Assembly: GCA_040391135.1 (NCBI GenBank)
Contig: JBEBYL010000010.1
Coordinates: 1-64,000 of the forward strand
DNA from: G025836975 sp040391135
GTDB taxonomy: Bacteria; Pseudomonadota; Gammaproteobacteria; Burkholderiales; Burkholderiaceae_B
Length of the DNA stretch: 64,000 nucleotides
Direction: 5' to 3'
Part shown: piece by piece, positions 34,363-43,425 of the stretch
Numbering within the stretch: position 1 is the stretch's first letter
Layout: every line of letters begins with the position of its first letter
The notes under the pieces: model-generated
The model's database searches: none
Told to the model about the DNA's origin: nothing
The model's input: the letters and a program-made list of their open reading frames with translations, nothing else
Program-made: the position numbers and the translations under genes

Positions 34363-35238
34363 ATGAGTGCAAGTCACTTGGCTCAGGGCAAAGAGGCACC
34401 TTACTATTACGTGCCCGCCGAATCAGTCCACCCGGTACGCGCCAGCTTTTCGCTGCTGCTGACGCTGCTGGGCGCCGCGCTATGGATCAACAGCTACAGC
34501 GCCGGCTTCTGGCTTTTCATTGTCGGTATCCTTAGCCTTTTCACCGTGCTCTACGGCTGGTTCGGCGACGCCATCCGCGAATCCGAAAGCGGCATCAACA
34601 GCGTGCGCGTCGACCACTCCTACCGCTGGAGCATGGCCTGGTTCATTTTCTCGGAAGTCATGTTCTTCGCCGCGTTCTTCGGCTCGCTGTGGTATGCCCG
34701 CGAAGTGACGACCCCCTGGCTCAGCAACCTGGACCACCAGACGCTGCTATGGCCCAATTTCGCCGGCACCTGGCCTAATCTGGGACCCGCGGGCGTCGTC
34801 CCCGACTTCAAGACGGTCGGCCCCTTCTGGCTTCCCACCATCAACACGGCCCTGCTGTTGACATCGGGCCTGACGCTGACCATCTCGCACCACGCCTTGC
34901 GCGCCAGCCATCGCGGCAAGGCCATCTTCTGGCTGGCTGCAACCGTTATCCTGGGCTTCACCTTCGTAGCTTGCCAGGCCTATGAATACCACCATGCCTA
35001 CCAAGAGCTGAACCTGCGTTTCGACTCCGGCATTTATGGTTCGCTGTTTTACATGCTGACAGGCTTCCACGGTTTCCACGTCATACTGGGCTCCGTCTTC
35101 CTGACCGTCATCCTGTTCCGTCTGATCAGGGGCCACTTCACCGCCAATCATCACTTTGGCTTCGAAGGCGCCGCCTGGTACTGGCACTTCGTTGACGTGG
35201 TCTGGCTGGGCTTGTACCTGTTCGTATACTGGTTCTAA
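34363..35238 (+). CDS. ctaE: Cytochrome c oxidase subunit III
   Basis: A 291-residue membrane subunit with seven helices and the family motifs HPVRASFSLLLTLLGAAL (helix 1), FSEVMFFAAFFGSLWYAR and YEYHHAYQEL. The C-terminus WYWHFVDVVWLGLYLFVYWF is typical. It stabilises subunit I and its proton uptake path. AGGAG precedes the ATG. A terminator-like hairpin follows 44 bp later, which may split the cluster into two transcripts. Confidence 0.97.
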   Translation: MSASHLAQGKEAPYYYVPAESVHPVRASFSLLLTLLGAALWINSYSAGFWLFIVGILSLFTVLYGWFGDAIRESESGINSVRVDHSYRWSMAWFIFSEVMFFAAFFGSLWYAREVTTPWLSNLDHQTLLWPNFAGTWPNLGPAGVVPDFKTVGPFWLPTINTALLLTSGLTLTISHHALRASHRGKAIFWLAATVILGFTFVACQAYEYHHAYQELNLRFDSGIYGSLFYMLTGFHGFHVILGSVFLTVILFRLIRGHFTANHHFGFEGAAWYWHFVDVVWLGLYLFVYWF

Positions 35239-35282
35239 GCCAATACGCCCGACACGGCTGCTTGCAGAATAGAAGCATCCGG

Positions 35283-35311
35283 AAAAAGGCTGGCTCCGCC
35301 GGCCTTTTTTT
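35283..35311. terminator. Rho-independent terminator after ctaE (bidirectional)
   Basis: Stem AAAAAGGCTGG / CCGGCCTTTTT (one T-G pair), 5-nt loop, with seven T at 35305-35311. The A-tract on the other side lets it also serve the convergent DUF2909 gene, which ends at 35317. Confidence 0.85.
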
Positions 35312-35316
35312 CTGCC

Positions 35317-35523
35317 CTAGCGGGTTACGAAGCCGGTGCTTTGTATCCAGCCCATATGATGGGCAAACAGCACGAACAGGAACAGCGCGATAGACAAGCC
35401 AATGCGCACGGTCAATGCATTCACTGTGCGGTTGGTGCCGCCTTTGTCACGCATTAGATAGACGAGGGCAGAGGCTAAACTTCCTAAAATGCCCAGGAAC
35501 GCTAGGATGACTACGATACGCAT
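35317..35523 (-). CDS. DUF2909 twin transmembrane protein
   Basis: A 68-residue protein. ATG 35523 has GGAGG 7 nt upstream. It contains two membrane helices (about residues 3-23 and 40-60) and the loop MRDKGGTNRTVNALTVRIGLS. It matches the DUF2909 family regularly found beside surf1 in betaproteobacteria, transcribed opposite to the oxidase genes. Function unknown, probably oxidase related. Confidence 0.85.
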   Translation of the reverse strand: MRIVVILAFLGILGSLASALVYLMRDKGGTNRTVNALTVRIGLSIALFLFVLFAHHMGWIQSTGFVTR

Positions 35524-35557
35524 TTCGGCCTCCGGTAAAACCTGAATTATTGCAGAC

Positions 35558-36364
35558 ATGGCACGCCCACACACGACTTTTCACACTCTGACCGCCCTGG
35601 TTCTCCTTGGCGCGCTGGTATTCGTGTTCGCATCGCTGGGCAACTGGCAGCTAAGCCGCGCCGCGCAGCGCGATGCCATCAGGTTGGCCATCGATGCCGG
35701 ACGGGGCAGCGCGCCGCTGGCCCTTGGTGTGGACACGCCAGCCATGGAAATGGTGCCTTGGAGACCGGCGACGGCCCACGGCCACTGGCGGCACGACCTG
35801 ACAGTACTGCTGGAAAACCGAAATTATCAAGGCCGGCCGGGATACTGGGTGGCGACGCCACTGGTGCTGGACGAGTCCTCAAGCACAGCCGTGCTGGTCC
35901 TGCGGGGCTGGCTGCCGCGTCAGGCATCGTTTCCTCAGAGCCCGCCCACCGTTCCCGCCCCGGCCGGCGAACAGGCCATATCCGGCGAATTGCTGGACCG
36001 CGTTCCTAGGCTGTTCGAGCTTTGGTCATGGTCCGACAACAGCGCAACCCAGCTGCCCAAGAAGCTGCCCGACCCCGAACGGCCCCTGCCCAGCCTTCAG
36101 AACCTGGACCTGGCCGCCTACTCGGCGGCAACTGGCTTAAAATTCAAGCCTGCCGTCCTGGCCCAGACATCCGCCGCGGCGTCGCCGGAAAGCGCGGATG
36201 GCGGCGCACAGCTACTGCACGAATGGCCGAAACCCTCCCTGGATTCGGACAAGAACCGCGGCTATGCGTTGCAATGGTTCGGTTTCGCCGCCATTGCAGC
36301 AATTGCCTGGCTCGTCATCGCCTGGCGGGCCCTGCGCCGCCGTAAATCGCCCCCCATTTTGTAA
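35558..36364 (+). CDS. SURF1 family oxidase assembly protein
   Basis: A 268-residue inner-membrane protein with an N-terminal helix (about residues 10-28) ending LGNWQLSRAAQRDAI, a periplasmic domain with YWVATPLVL and VLVLRGWLPR, and a C-terminal helix with GYALQWFGFAAIAAIAW. SURF1 proteins assist heme a insertion into subunit I. It starts 34 bp from the divergent DUF2909 gene and is followed after 11 bp by a SCO-like gene. Confidence 0.95.
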   Translation: MARPHTTFHTLTALVLLGALVFVFASLGNWQLSRAAQRDAIRLAIDAGRGSAPLALGVDTPAMEMVPWRPATAHGHWRHDLTVLLENRNYQGRPGYWVATPLVLDESSSTAVLVLRGWLPRQASFPQSPPTVPAPAGEQAISGELLDRVPRLFELWSWSDNSATQLPKKLPDPERPLPSLQNLDLAAYSAATGLKFKPAVLAQTSAAASPESADGGAQLLHEWPKPSLDSDKNRGYALQWFGFAAIAAIAWLVIAWRALRRRKSPPIL

Positions 36365-36375
36365 GGAACCCCATA

Positions 36376-37017
36376 GTGGTCAGCTCATCTCCTGCAACAC
36401 CGCAACACCGCAAGCCGCGATCCGCCTGGCCCCTGTTCCTGATCGTGGCCATGTGCCTGGCGCCCGTCGTCTTTGCCCTGCTGGCTTATTACGTCCCGTC
36501 GCTGGGCCTGCGTCCCCAGGAAAGCACCAACTACGGCGCGCTTGTCCAGCCCCAGCGGCCGATTCCAAGCGCCGAAGCCTTGCCGCTGACCACACCGGAC
36601 GGCCAGCCTTTCGATTTGGCCAGCCTGCACGGAAAATGGCTGCTGGTCAGCGCCGATGCCAGCGCCTGCCCCGAATCCTGCGTCAAGAAGCTATTCATAC
36701 TGCGAAATTCGCATGCCAGCCAGGGAAAGAATGTAGAACGCCTGGCCCGCATCTGGTTCCTTACCGATAAGGGCACCGTGCCGGACAAGATCCTCGAAGC
36801 CTACAAGGGCACGCACATGCTGCAGGCCGACCCCGACAAGCTGGCGGCCTTCCTGGCGCCGCAGGCAAGTCCGGCTGAACGCGAGGCGGCGCTGAAAGCG
36901 CCGATGTGGATCATCGACCCGCTGGGCAACCTGATGATGCAGTTCCCGGCCGACGCCGACCCCATCTCGGTTCGAGACGATATCAGCAAACTCATCCGCA
37001 ACTCGCGCATTGGCTAG
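36376..37017 (+). CDS. Membrane-anchored thioredoxin-fold SCO-like protein
   Basis: A 213-residue protein starting at GTG 36376 with AAGGAAC upstream. One N-terminal helix (about residues 18-40) precedes a periplasmic thioredoxin-like domain with a C-x3-C motif (CPESC, about 95-99). At the place of the SCO copper-ligand His it has APMWIIDP, so the His seems absent. That argues for a thiol-reductase or scaffolding role rather than standard copper delivery. It overlaps the upstream region of ctaA and belongs to the surf1-ctaA-ctaB-SCO unit. Confidence 0.8.
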   Translation: MVSSSPATPQHRKPRSAWPLFLIVAMCLAPVVFALLAYYVPSLGLRPQESTNYGALVQPQRPIPSAEALPLTTPDGQPFDLASLHGKWLLVSADASACPESCVKKLFILRNSHASQGKNVERLARIWFLTDKGTVPDKILEAYKGTHMLQADPDKLAAFLAPQASPAEREAALKAPMWIIDPLGNLMMQFPADADPISVRDDISKLIRNSRIG

Positions 37018-37021
37018 GAAT

Positions 37022-38035
37022 ATGGTCGAACGCATTACATCGCGCTATCGGAAGCTGGTATTCGTCACCTGGTTCCTGACGCTGGACCTGATCATGTTCG
37101 GCGCATTCGTGCGCCTGACCGATTCAGGCCTGGGCTGCCCCGACTGGCCGGGCTGCTACGGCAAGATCAGCCCTATCGGGGCCAGCGGCCACATAGAGCA
37201 GGCCCTGCAAGCCATGCCTTACGGCGCGGTCAGCTTTTCGAAGGCATGGATCGAAATGATTCATCGCTATGTCGGTTCGCTGCTGGGCATGATGATCATC
37301 GGCATCGTTTACCTGGCCTGGCGCCATCGCCGCGAACTGGGCAACACCCCGCGCCTGGCCATCGTCACCCTGGTCGCGGTGTGCATACAGGGCGCATTCG
37401 GCGCATGGACCGTCACGCATCAACTGATGCCGCTGGTGGTTACCAGCCATCTGCTTGGCGGCATGCTGCTGCTGGCCCTCATGACCTGGCTGGCCGCGCG
37501 CGAAAAGCCGCACGCTCCCATTGCGGCCGCGGCGGCGCGATGGCGGGGCTGGATGGCCGGCGGACTGATCCTGCTCTTCATGCAGGTGGCGCTGGGCGGA
37601 TGGGTCAGCACCAACTATGCGGCGTTGGCCTGCATGGATTTCCCCATGTGCCACGGCCGCTGGGTTCCCGACATGGACTTTCACGGCGGATATTCGCTGT
37701 TCAGGGGCCTTGGCCTGCTTCCCTCGGGCGAAATGATTTCGCAGAATGCATTGACCGCCATCCATTGGGTGCATCGCAACTTCGCCTTCCTGGTGTTCGC
37801 CTACCTGGGTGTGCTGGGATGGAAAATGCTTGCCGAACCCGGATTGCGCGGCCCCGCCAGGCTATTGCTGGTTCTGTTGGCCGCGCAACTGCTTACCGGG
37901 CTTACCACCATCTTCTTCCAGTGGCCCCTGCTGATCGCCGTGCTGCACAACGGCGGCGCAGCAGGCCTGGTTCTGGCCAGCGTTACTCTACTGGTGCGCC
38001 TGTCGCGCGCCCATGGGGCTAAAATACCGGTATGA
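37022..38035 (+). CDS. ctaA: Heme A synthase (COX15/CtaA)
   Basis: A 337-residue membrane enzyme that oxidises the heme O methyl group to heme A. ATG 37022 has AGGAA upstream; TTG 37010 is also in frame. Typical motifs are VRLTDSGLGCPDWPGCYGK (first loop with paired Cys), EMIHRYVGSLLGM, VTHQLMPLVVTSHLLGG and WVHRNFAF, which supply the heme-ligand histidines. It overlaps ctaB by 4 bp. Confidence 0.96.
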   Translation: MVERITSRYRKLVFVTWFLTLDLIMFGAFVRLTDSGLGCPDWPGCYGKISPIGASGHIEQALQAMPYGAVSFSKAWIEMIHRYVGSLLGMMIIGIVYLAWRHRRELGNTPRLAIVTLVAVCIQGAFGAWTVTHQLMPLVVTSHLLGGMLLLALMTWLAAREKPHAPIAAAAARWRGWMAGGLILLFMQVALGGWVSTNYAALACMDFPMCHGRWVPDMDFHGGYSLFRGLGLLPSGEMISQNALTAIHWVHRNFAFLVFAYLGVLGWKMLAEPGLRGPARLLLVLLAAQLLTGLTTIFFQWPLLIAVLHNGGAAGLVLASVTLLVRLSRAHGAKIPV

Positions 38036-38922
38036 CTTCCGTACCCATTCCCACCCCGCCCTTGCTCCGGCAATACTTGGTGCTGACCAAGCCCCGCGTT
38101 ACACAGCTGGCGGTGTTCTGCGCCGTGATAGGCATGTTCCTGGCCAGCCCCGGCCTGCCCGAGCTGGTCCCCGTCGTGGCCGGCACCGTCGGAATCTGGC
38201 TGCTCGCGGCGGCGGCCTTCGCCGTTAACTGCCTGATCGAACAGGAAATCGACGCCCGGATGCTGCGCACGGCGCGGCGCGGCACCGCCCGAGGCACCAT
38301 CAGCAATGCGCAGGTCATCCTGATGTCGGGCGTACTGGGCGGACTGGGCATGGTCATCCTGTACAACCTGGTCAACCCGCTGACCATGTGGCTTACATTT
38401 GCCACCTTCGTGGGCTACGCCATCATCTATACCATCATCCTGAAGCCGCTGACGCCGCAGAACATCGTCATTGGCGGCCTGTCGGGAGCCATGCCGCCCG
38501 CCCTGGGATGGGCCACGGTGGCCGATTCGGTGCCGGCCGAGGCCTGGATACTGGTGCTGATCATCTTCATCTGGACGCCGCCGCATTTCTGGGCCCTGGC
38601 GCTGTACCGCAACAACGATTACGCCAAATCCGGCTTGCCCATGCTGCCGGTCACCCATGGCAAGCGGTTCACACGCCTGCATATCCTGCTGTACAGCTTC
38701 GTGCTGTTCGCCGCCACGCTGTTGCCTTTCATCATACGCATGAGCGGTCTGCTGTACCTGGCCTCGGCCATTGTGCTTAGCGGCATGTTCGTGTGGTATG
38801 CCTGGTGCTTGTACAGGCAGTACTCCGACGAGCTGTCGCGCAAGCTGTTTCGCTTTTCCATTTTGTATCTGGCCCTGCTTTTCGCAGCCCTGCTGCTCGA
38901 CCATTGGGTCAGGCTGATCTGA
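38032..38922 (+). CDS. ctaB: Protoheme IX farnesyltransferase (heme O synthase)
   Basis: A 296-residue UbiA-family membrane enzyme that farnesylates heme b to heme O, the substrate of CtaA. The polyprenyl-diphosphate site is AVNCLIEQEIDARMLRTARR (N-x3-E-x3-D; about residues 63-83), with a second Asp/Lys motif near NDYAKSGLPMLPV. Its start overlaps the ctaA stop (ATGA). Also named cyoE or COX10. Confidence 0.96.
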   Translation: MTSVPIPTPPLLRQYLVLTKPRVTQLAVFCAVIGMFLASPGLPELVPVVAGTVGIWLLAAAAFAVNCLIEQEIDARMLRTARRGTARGTISNAQVILMSGVLGGLGMVILYNLVNPLTMWLTFATFVGYAIIYTIILKPLTPQNIVIGGLSGAMPPALGWATVADSVPAEAWILVLIIFIWTPPHFWALALYRNNDYAKSGLPMLPVTHGKRFTRLHILLYSFVLFAATLLPFIIRMSGLLYLASAIVLSGMFVWYAWCLYRQYSDELSRKLFRFSILYLALLFAALLLDHWVRLI

Positions 38923-38942
38923 TTTTTCATACCGGAAGTCCT

Positions 38943-39545
38943 ATGTCTGTGTTCTCCAGCAAGCGCCGCACCCTGTTGACCCTGCCGCTGGCCGCGGCGC
39001 TCGCCGTTTCCATTGCCGCATGCGGGAAAAAGGAAGTCGCCTTCAAGGGCTCCGACATCAGCGGCACCAAGCTGGGCCAGGACATGGCCATGATTGACGG
39101 CAGCGGCAAGCTGCGCACGCTGGCCGACTACAAAGGCAAGGTCGCCGTTGTGTTCTTTGGATTTACCCACTGCCCCGATGTTTGTCCCACCGCCATGGCC
39201 GAGCTTGCGCAAACCATGGAAATCCTGGGCAGCGACGCCGGCAAGGTACAGGTTTTGATGGTCAGCGTCGATCCCGAACGCGATACGCCTGAAATCCTCT
39301 CGGCCTACGTCAAGGCCTTCAATCCCGATTTCGTCGGCCTTACAGGCACGCAAGAGCAGTTGAGCAAGACAGCGAAGTCCTTCAAGGCCTACTACGCCAA
39401 GTCGGCCGGCGCGACCCCCGACCAGTACTCCATGGACCATGCGTCCTCGTTCTACCTTATCGATCCCGAAGGCGAGTCACGGGTGCTGATCAGCGGGAAT
39501 GCATCCGCCCAGGATATCGCCAGCGACATCCGCCAGTTGCTATAG
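38943..39545 (+). CDS. SCO1/SenC-type copper chaperone, lipoprotein
   Basis: A 200-residue protein. ATG 38943 gives a signal peptide with lipobox IAAC (Cys27). The thioredoxin-like domain has the copper motif CPDVC (Cys77, Cys81) and the distal ligand His166 in YSMDHASSFY. SCO proteins deliver copper to the CuA site of subunit II. It is the last gene of the oxidase cluster, 14 bp from the convergent antiporter gene. Confidence 0.95.
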   Translation: MSVFSSKRRTLLTLPLAAALAVSIAACGKKEVAFKGSDISGTKLGQDMAMIDGSGKLRTLADYKGKVAVVFFGFTHCPDVCPTAMAELAQTMEILGSDAGKVQVLMVSVDPERDTPEILSAYVKAFNPDFVGLTGTQEQLSKTAKSFKAYYAKSAGATPDQYSMDHASSFYLIDPEGESRVLISGNASAQDIASDIRQLL

Positions 39546-39559
39546 CCCTGCCGACGGAT

Positions 39560-42172
39560 TCAGGCAGCACCCGTAGCGGCCGGATCGCCTGACGGCGGCG
39601 CCGGCGACGGATCCAAGTCCGAAGGCTTCTGAGCCCGGGCGCCGGCATGCAGCTCGGGCAGGGGTTCGTGCTGGCGCTCGCCCGACTGGAATTCCTGCCA
39701 TACCTCCAGCGCGCGCAAGCGCTGCTTGACCACCGTGTCTATTTTTTCCCGCAAGGCCGGGTCGCGCTTCAGCAGGGTGTCGAAATCGCCCTCCAACAGC
39801 ATCAGCAAGCGGCTATAGCCCAGAGACGTCACCTTGGCTTCGAACTCGGTGCCGGCGACCATGGCCATTTCCCCGAAGATCTCCCCCGTGCCCAATTCAA
39901 CCGTCGTCTTGTCCGGCAAGTGTATGGTCACCGCGCCCGACGCCACGATGTACATGGCGCGGCTTCTGCCGACCTGCATGCGGATATGCTGGTCAGGCAC
40001 CGCCAGGCGCGGCTTGAGCAGCTTGGCTATCGCCCTCAGGGCTTCAGGGGCCAGGCCTTCGAACAAGGGTACCCGCTTGATCAGATCGCTGGCGCTCATG
40101 GCGATGTCCAGGGCGGGATGCTTCTGGACATGGCTCCAGCGGAGATCTATCTGCTTGACCAGGTCGGAATACATTTCGCCGGTAATCAGAAACTGCGCCA
40201 GCATGTCGCGGTAGCGCAGACGCTCCAGCGCGCGTGCCATGCGCCCCAGGTACGCCTCTTGCAGCCATTGAGCGAAGATGGGGTACTGGAGATTCATGGC
40301 CTGCAGGGCGTTTTCCAGCAATACCAGGCGATGCCTATGCGCCTGGATGATGGTGTCAGTGGCTTCAGGACCCAGCAGGGGCTGGATCTCTTTCTCGGCG
40401 AAGCGTATCAGTTGCTGAGCCACTGAGCGCTTGGCCATCAAATTGGTGAACCGCTTGGCCAGCTCGCGGGCCAGCCAGCCTTGAAGGCCGAACAGGTAGT
40501 GCATGCGCAGGGCCATGCGAAAGCCCGTGGAGTAGCGCAGGTCGGCGGCGATGGCCGCCTCGAAGCCTTTTACACCGCCCGAACGCACGGCGTCGCTCAT
40601 GTGCTCCGCCCTGGCCAGCAGCGATTCGGCCGCACGCCAATCGACCACTTGCGCTTTCAGGGTGTCGAAGAACATTTCCTCTTCGCGGGCCGCCACCATG
40701 GCCAATCCCATGGATACTTTCTGCTCGTGGGACAGCTGCGCCAGCTCGCCGCCGTCCACGCTGGCCAGCGTGGCATCGAAGACGGCATGCACGCGCTGCC
40801 TGACATCGGCGCCGATATGCTCGTTGCGCGCCAGCTCGTCGGTTTTCTCGCGCAGATCGTCCAAGGCGACAACCACGGCCTGATTGCGCAACGTGCGCTC
40901 GAAGGGCGAGAGTTCGTTCAGGCCCAGGCGCCGTATCAAGAAGCGAAGACTGGTGCCGTTGATGAACAGGGTCATCAATACGAAGCCGGTCGTGGCCACC
41001 GCAATGAATTGGCGCGCCTCGTACGGGACGTTATGCTGCTCGGTCACAGCCAGTGCCAGCGCCAGCGATACGGCGCCGCGCAAACCGCCCCACCACATCA
41101 CCGTCTTATAGGCTCGGCTGACCTTGGTGCCGAAACGGGTCAGGCCCAGCAGCGGCAGCACGCCAAACACCATCACGCCGCGCGCGGCCAGCGTCGCCGC
41201 GAACACCAGCAGGATAAGCAATACCTGCATCCATGTGATATCGGCAATCATGCGGGGGATCAGCATGGCGGCGAAAACGAAAATAAGGGAATTGGCCCAG
41301 AAACCGAATTGCGACCAGGAGCTGGACAATTGCTCGAACGTCGCCGGAGACATGCGCGTACGACCGGTGGAACCCACGACCAAGCCGGCGATGACGGTGG
41401 CGACCACGCCGGAAACACCCAGATAGTGCTCAGATATGTAAAAAGTCAGATAGGCCAGGGCAACGGTCAACGTTATCTCGGCCGTGGGCCAGCCCCGCAG
41501 CCAGATAAACAGGCCGCTGGCCAGCCGTCCCATCAGAAAACCCGCTACTCCGCCGCCCAGGAAACTGAAGACGAAGCTATAGAACACCTTGCCGGTAGAG
41601 AGGTCGCCTCCGCCATAGAGCACGGTCAACAGTACCGAGTACAGGGAAATGGACGCCGCATCGTTGAACAACGATTCGCCTTCCACCAGGGTGGTCAGCC
41701 GTTTTGGGGCGCCGACCTCGCGGAATACGCCAATGACCGCCACCGGATCGGTGGTCGCCACAATGGCGCCCAGCATCAGGCACACCACCAGGCCATAGCT
41801 GGATACCGCGCTCAGCGAAAACCCGACAGCCACGGTGCAAACGATAACGGCGACGATGGCCATCATCAGGATCGGACCGATATCGTCGAGCAGGCGCCGC
41901 ACATTCAACGCCAAGGCGGTTTCGAACAGCAGGATAGGCAGGAAAACGAACAGAAAGGTTTCGGAGGAGACCTCGAAATGCTGCAGGGAATCCAGGAAAT
42001 CCGACATGACCAGTGGGGCCCAGCTATGGACATGTATGATCAAGCCCAGCACAAAACCCACGATAGCCAAAAGCACCGAATACGGCAGGCGCAGGCGGCC
42101 GGCCACCGGCGGCATGAAAGACACCAGGGCAAGCAGGCCGGCCAGTCCGAATACCAGGTGTCCTATCTGCAT
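39560..42172 (-). CDS. CPA1-type Na+/H+ antiporter with C-terminal cyclic-nucleotide-type domain
   Basis: An 870-residue protein. Residues 1 to about 420 form a CPA1/NhaP transport domain (ATTDPVAVIGVFREVGAPKRL, VEGESLFNDAASI). A long cytosolic helical part (about 430-680) and a CAP_ED domain (about 690-810, GEIFGEMAMVAGTEF) follow. At the place of the usual phosphate-binding Arg of cAMP sites the sequence has FEAKV, so canonical cNMP binding is doubtful. The last 45 residues are Pro/Ala-rich. Layout resembles plant SOS1-like exchangers, suggesting regulated Na+ or H+ exchange. Confidence 0.9.
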   Translation of the reverse strand: MQIGHLVFGLAGLLALVSFMPPVAGRLRLPYSVLLAIVGFVLGLIIHVHSWAPLVMSDFLDSLQHFEVSSETFLFVFLPILLFETALALNVRRLLDDIGPILMMAIVAVIVCTVAVGFSLSAVSSYGLVVCLMLGAIVATTDPVAVIGVFREVGAPKRLTTLVEGESLFNDAASISLYSVLLTVLYGGGDLSTGKVFYSFVFSFLGGGVAGFLMGRLASGLFIWLRGWPTAEITLTVALAYLTFYISEHYLGVSGVVATVIAGLVVGSTGRTRMSPATFEQLSSSWSQFGFWANSLIFVFAAMLIPRMIADITWMQVLLILLVFAATLAARGVMVFGVLPLLGLTRFGTKVSRAYKTVMWWGGLRGAVSLALALAVTEQHNVPYEARQFIAVATTGFVLMTLFINGTSLRFLIRRLGLNELSPFERTLRNQAVVVALDDLREKTDELARNEHIGADVRQRVHAVFDATLASVDGGELAQLSHEQKVSMGLAMVAAREEEMFFDTLKAQVVDWRAAESLLARAEHMSDAVRSGGVKGFEAAIAADLRYSTGFRMALRMHYLFGLQGWLARELAKRFTNLMAKRSVAQQLIRFAEKEIQPLLGPEATDTIIQAHRHRLVLLENALQAMNLQYPIFAQWLQEAYLGRMARALERLRYRDMLAQFLITGEMYSDLVKQIDLRWSHVQKHPALDIAMSASDLIKRVPLFEGLAPEALRAIAKLLKPRLAVPDQHIRMQVGRSRAMYIVASGAVTIHLPDKTTVELGTGEIFGEMAMVAGTEFEAKVTSLGYSRLLMLLEGDFDTLLKRDPALREKIDTVVKQRLRALEVWQEFQSGERQHEPLPELHAGARAQKPSDLDPSPAPPSGDPAATGAA

Positions 42173-42284
42173 GATCGCAGTCCTTTCGCCGTTCAGCGCA
42201 CTTGAAGCTCAAGAATATCGCTTTTTTCGGCAAATTTTTCCGAGGCCCCGCTTTTTTTATTCGAAATGGCAAAAGCCATAAAAA

Positions 42285-42309
42285 ATGGGACACCTGGAAG
42301 GTGTCCCAT
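42285..42309. terminator. Hairpin in the antiporter-rpoH gap
   Basis: ATGGGACACC / GGTGTCCCAT with loop TGGAA, preceded by a short hairpin ATGGC-AAAA-GCCAT at 42266-42279. Both lie upstream of the antiporter and downstream of rpoH (both on the minus strand), so they may terminate rpoH or attenuate the antiporter. The remaining gap 42173-42476 has no gene I can support. Confidence 0.55.
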
Positions 42310-42476
42310 AAACATCCGCTTCAAAAGGGAGGGGAAGAGGAGAAGCCGAAGCGGACGATGATCGGCGGCTCGCGCATCGTAGGCAATACGCCGTTCATAC
42401 AGATTAGTCAGAAGCCGTGCGATTAAGTTCTGGCATTGGCCGGGAAAGGTGTAATAAAAAATTTCCCGATAGCTGC

Positions 42477-43361
42477 TTAATCAGCCAAGGCCAGGCGCAA
42501 TTTCTTGAATGCGGCGGTTTCGATCTGGCGGATGCGCTCGGCCGACACGCCGAATTCGGCAGCCAGCTCATGCAGCGTAGCGCCGCCCTCGTCCTGCAGC
42601 CAGCGGGCCTGGACAATACGGCGGGACCGGGGATCGAGGCCCTCCAGGGCGTCGGCCAGGCCAGCGCCCTGAAGGTGATCGTAAGAGCGCCGTTCCAGTA
42701 TGCGCGAGGGCTCTTGCCGCCCTTCGTCGGACAGGTAGGCGATAGGCGCGTAGCCGTCCTCGTCATCGCCAGCGGTTTCCAGCGCCATTTCGCGGCCGGA
42801 CAGGCGCACTTCCATTTCGCTGACGTCTTCGGGGCGGACATTGAGTTCACGCGCGATATCGTTGACCTGCTCGGTATCCAGCGTTTGGCCATCGGGGCGC
42901 ATGCGGCGCAAATTGAAGAACAGCTTGCGCTGGGCCTTGGTCGTGGCAACCTTGACGAGACGCCAATTGCGCACGATGTATTCGTGGATTTCGGCCTTGA
43001 TCCAGTGGACCGCGAACGACACCAGTCGCACGCCGCGATCGGGGTCGAAACGCTTCACAGCCTTCATCAGCCCGATATTGCCTTCCTGGATAAGATCGGC
43101 GTGCGCCAGCCCGTAGCCCAGGTATTGGCGGGCAATGGACACGACCAGCCGCAAATGCGAAGTAATAAGCTGCCGGGCGGCATCCAGATCGGATTCATCG
43201 CGCAAGCGCTTGCCCAAAGCCACTTCCTGCTCTTGCGTGAGCATGGGCAAACGATTTACGGCGCTTATATAGGCTTCGATCGTGCCTAACGCACCCGGGT
43301 TGGAAATAGCCATGGCCAGTTGATTGTTGCTAAGGGCCAGGGATTGCGGATGTTGAGTCAT
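42477..43361 (-). CDS. rpoH: RNA polymerase heat-shock sigma factor sigma-32
   Basis: A 294-residue sigma-70-family protein. ATG 43361 (MTQHPQSLAL) has AGAGGATCG upstream. Region 2 (LRLVVSIARQYLGYGLAHADLIQEGNIGLMKAVKRFDP area, about 70-106), the sigma-32-specific RpoH box QRKLFFNLR (144-152) and region 4.2 HTH (TLHELAAEFGVSAERIRQIE near the C-terminus) are all present. It directs heat-shock transcription. A perfect CIRCE operator lies 38 bp upstream of the start, implying HrcA control. Confidence 0.97.
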   Translation of the reverse strand: MTQHPQSLALSNNQLAMAISNPGALGTIEAYISAVNRLPMLTQEQEVALGKRLRDESDLDAARQLITSHLRLVVSIARQYLGYGLAHADLIQEGNIGLMKAVKRFDPDRGVRLVSFAVHWIKAEIHEYIVRNWRLVKVATTKAQRKLFFNLRRMRPDGQTLDTEQVNDIARELNVRPEDVSEMEVRLSGREMALETAGDDEDGYAPIAYLSDEGRQEPSRILERRSYDHLQGAGLADALEGLDPRSRRIVQARWLQDEGGATLHELAAEFGVSAERIRQIETAAFKKLRLALAD

Positions 43362-43398
43362 CGGTTGAGCGATCCTCTTAAAAAGCATATCTCTAATA

Positions 43399-43425
43399 TT
43401 AGCACTCCAGCAGCGTGAGTGCTAA
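43399..43425 (-). promoter_or_regulatory. CIRCE element (HrcA operator) upstream of rpoH
   Basis: TTAGCACTC-N9-GAGTGCTAA, an exact match to the CIRCE consensus with the standard 9-nt spacer. It lies 38 bp upstream of the rpoH start. The gene on the other side (LivK-like, start 43581) is 155 bp away, so rpoH is the natural target. Confidence 0.93.

Noticed and set aside
32464..34377. 637-codon open frame antisense to ctaD
   Set aside because: It mirrors the codon positions of a certain gene (ctaD), is extremely His/Gln/Gly-rich and has no family signature; this is a usual shadow in GC-rich DNA.
40481..42205. 574-codon open frame antisense to the CPA1 antiporter
   Set aside because: Low-complexity His/Gln/Gly/Arg-rich product opposite a certain gene.
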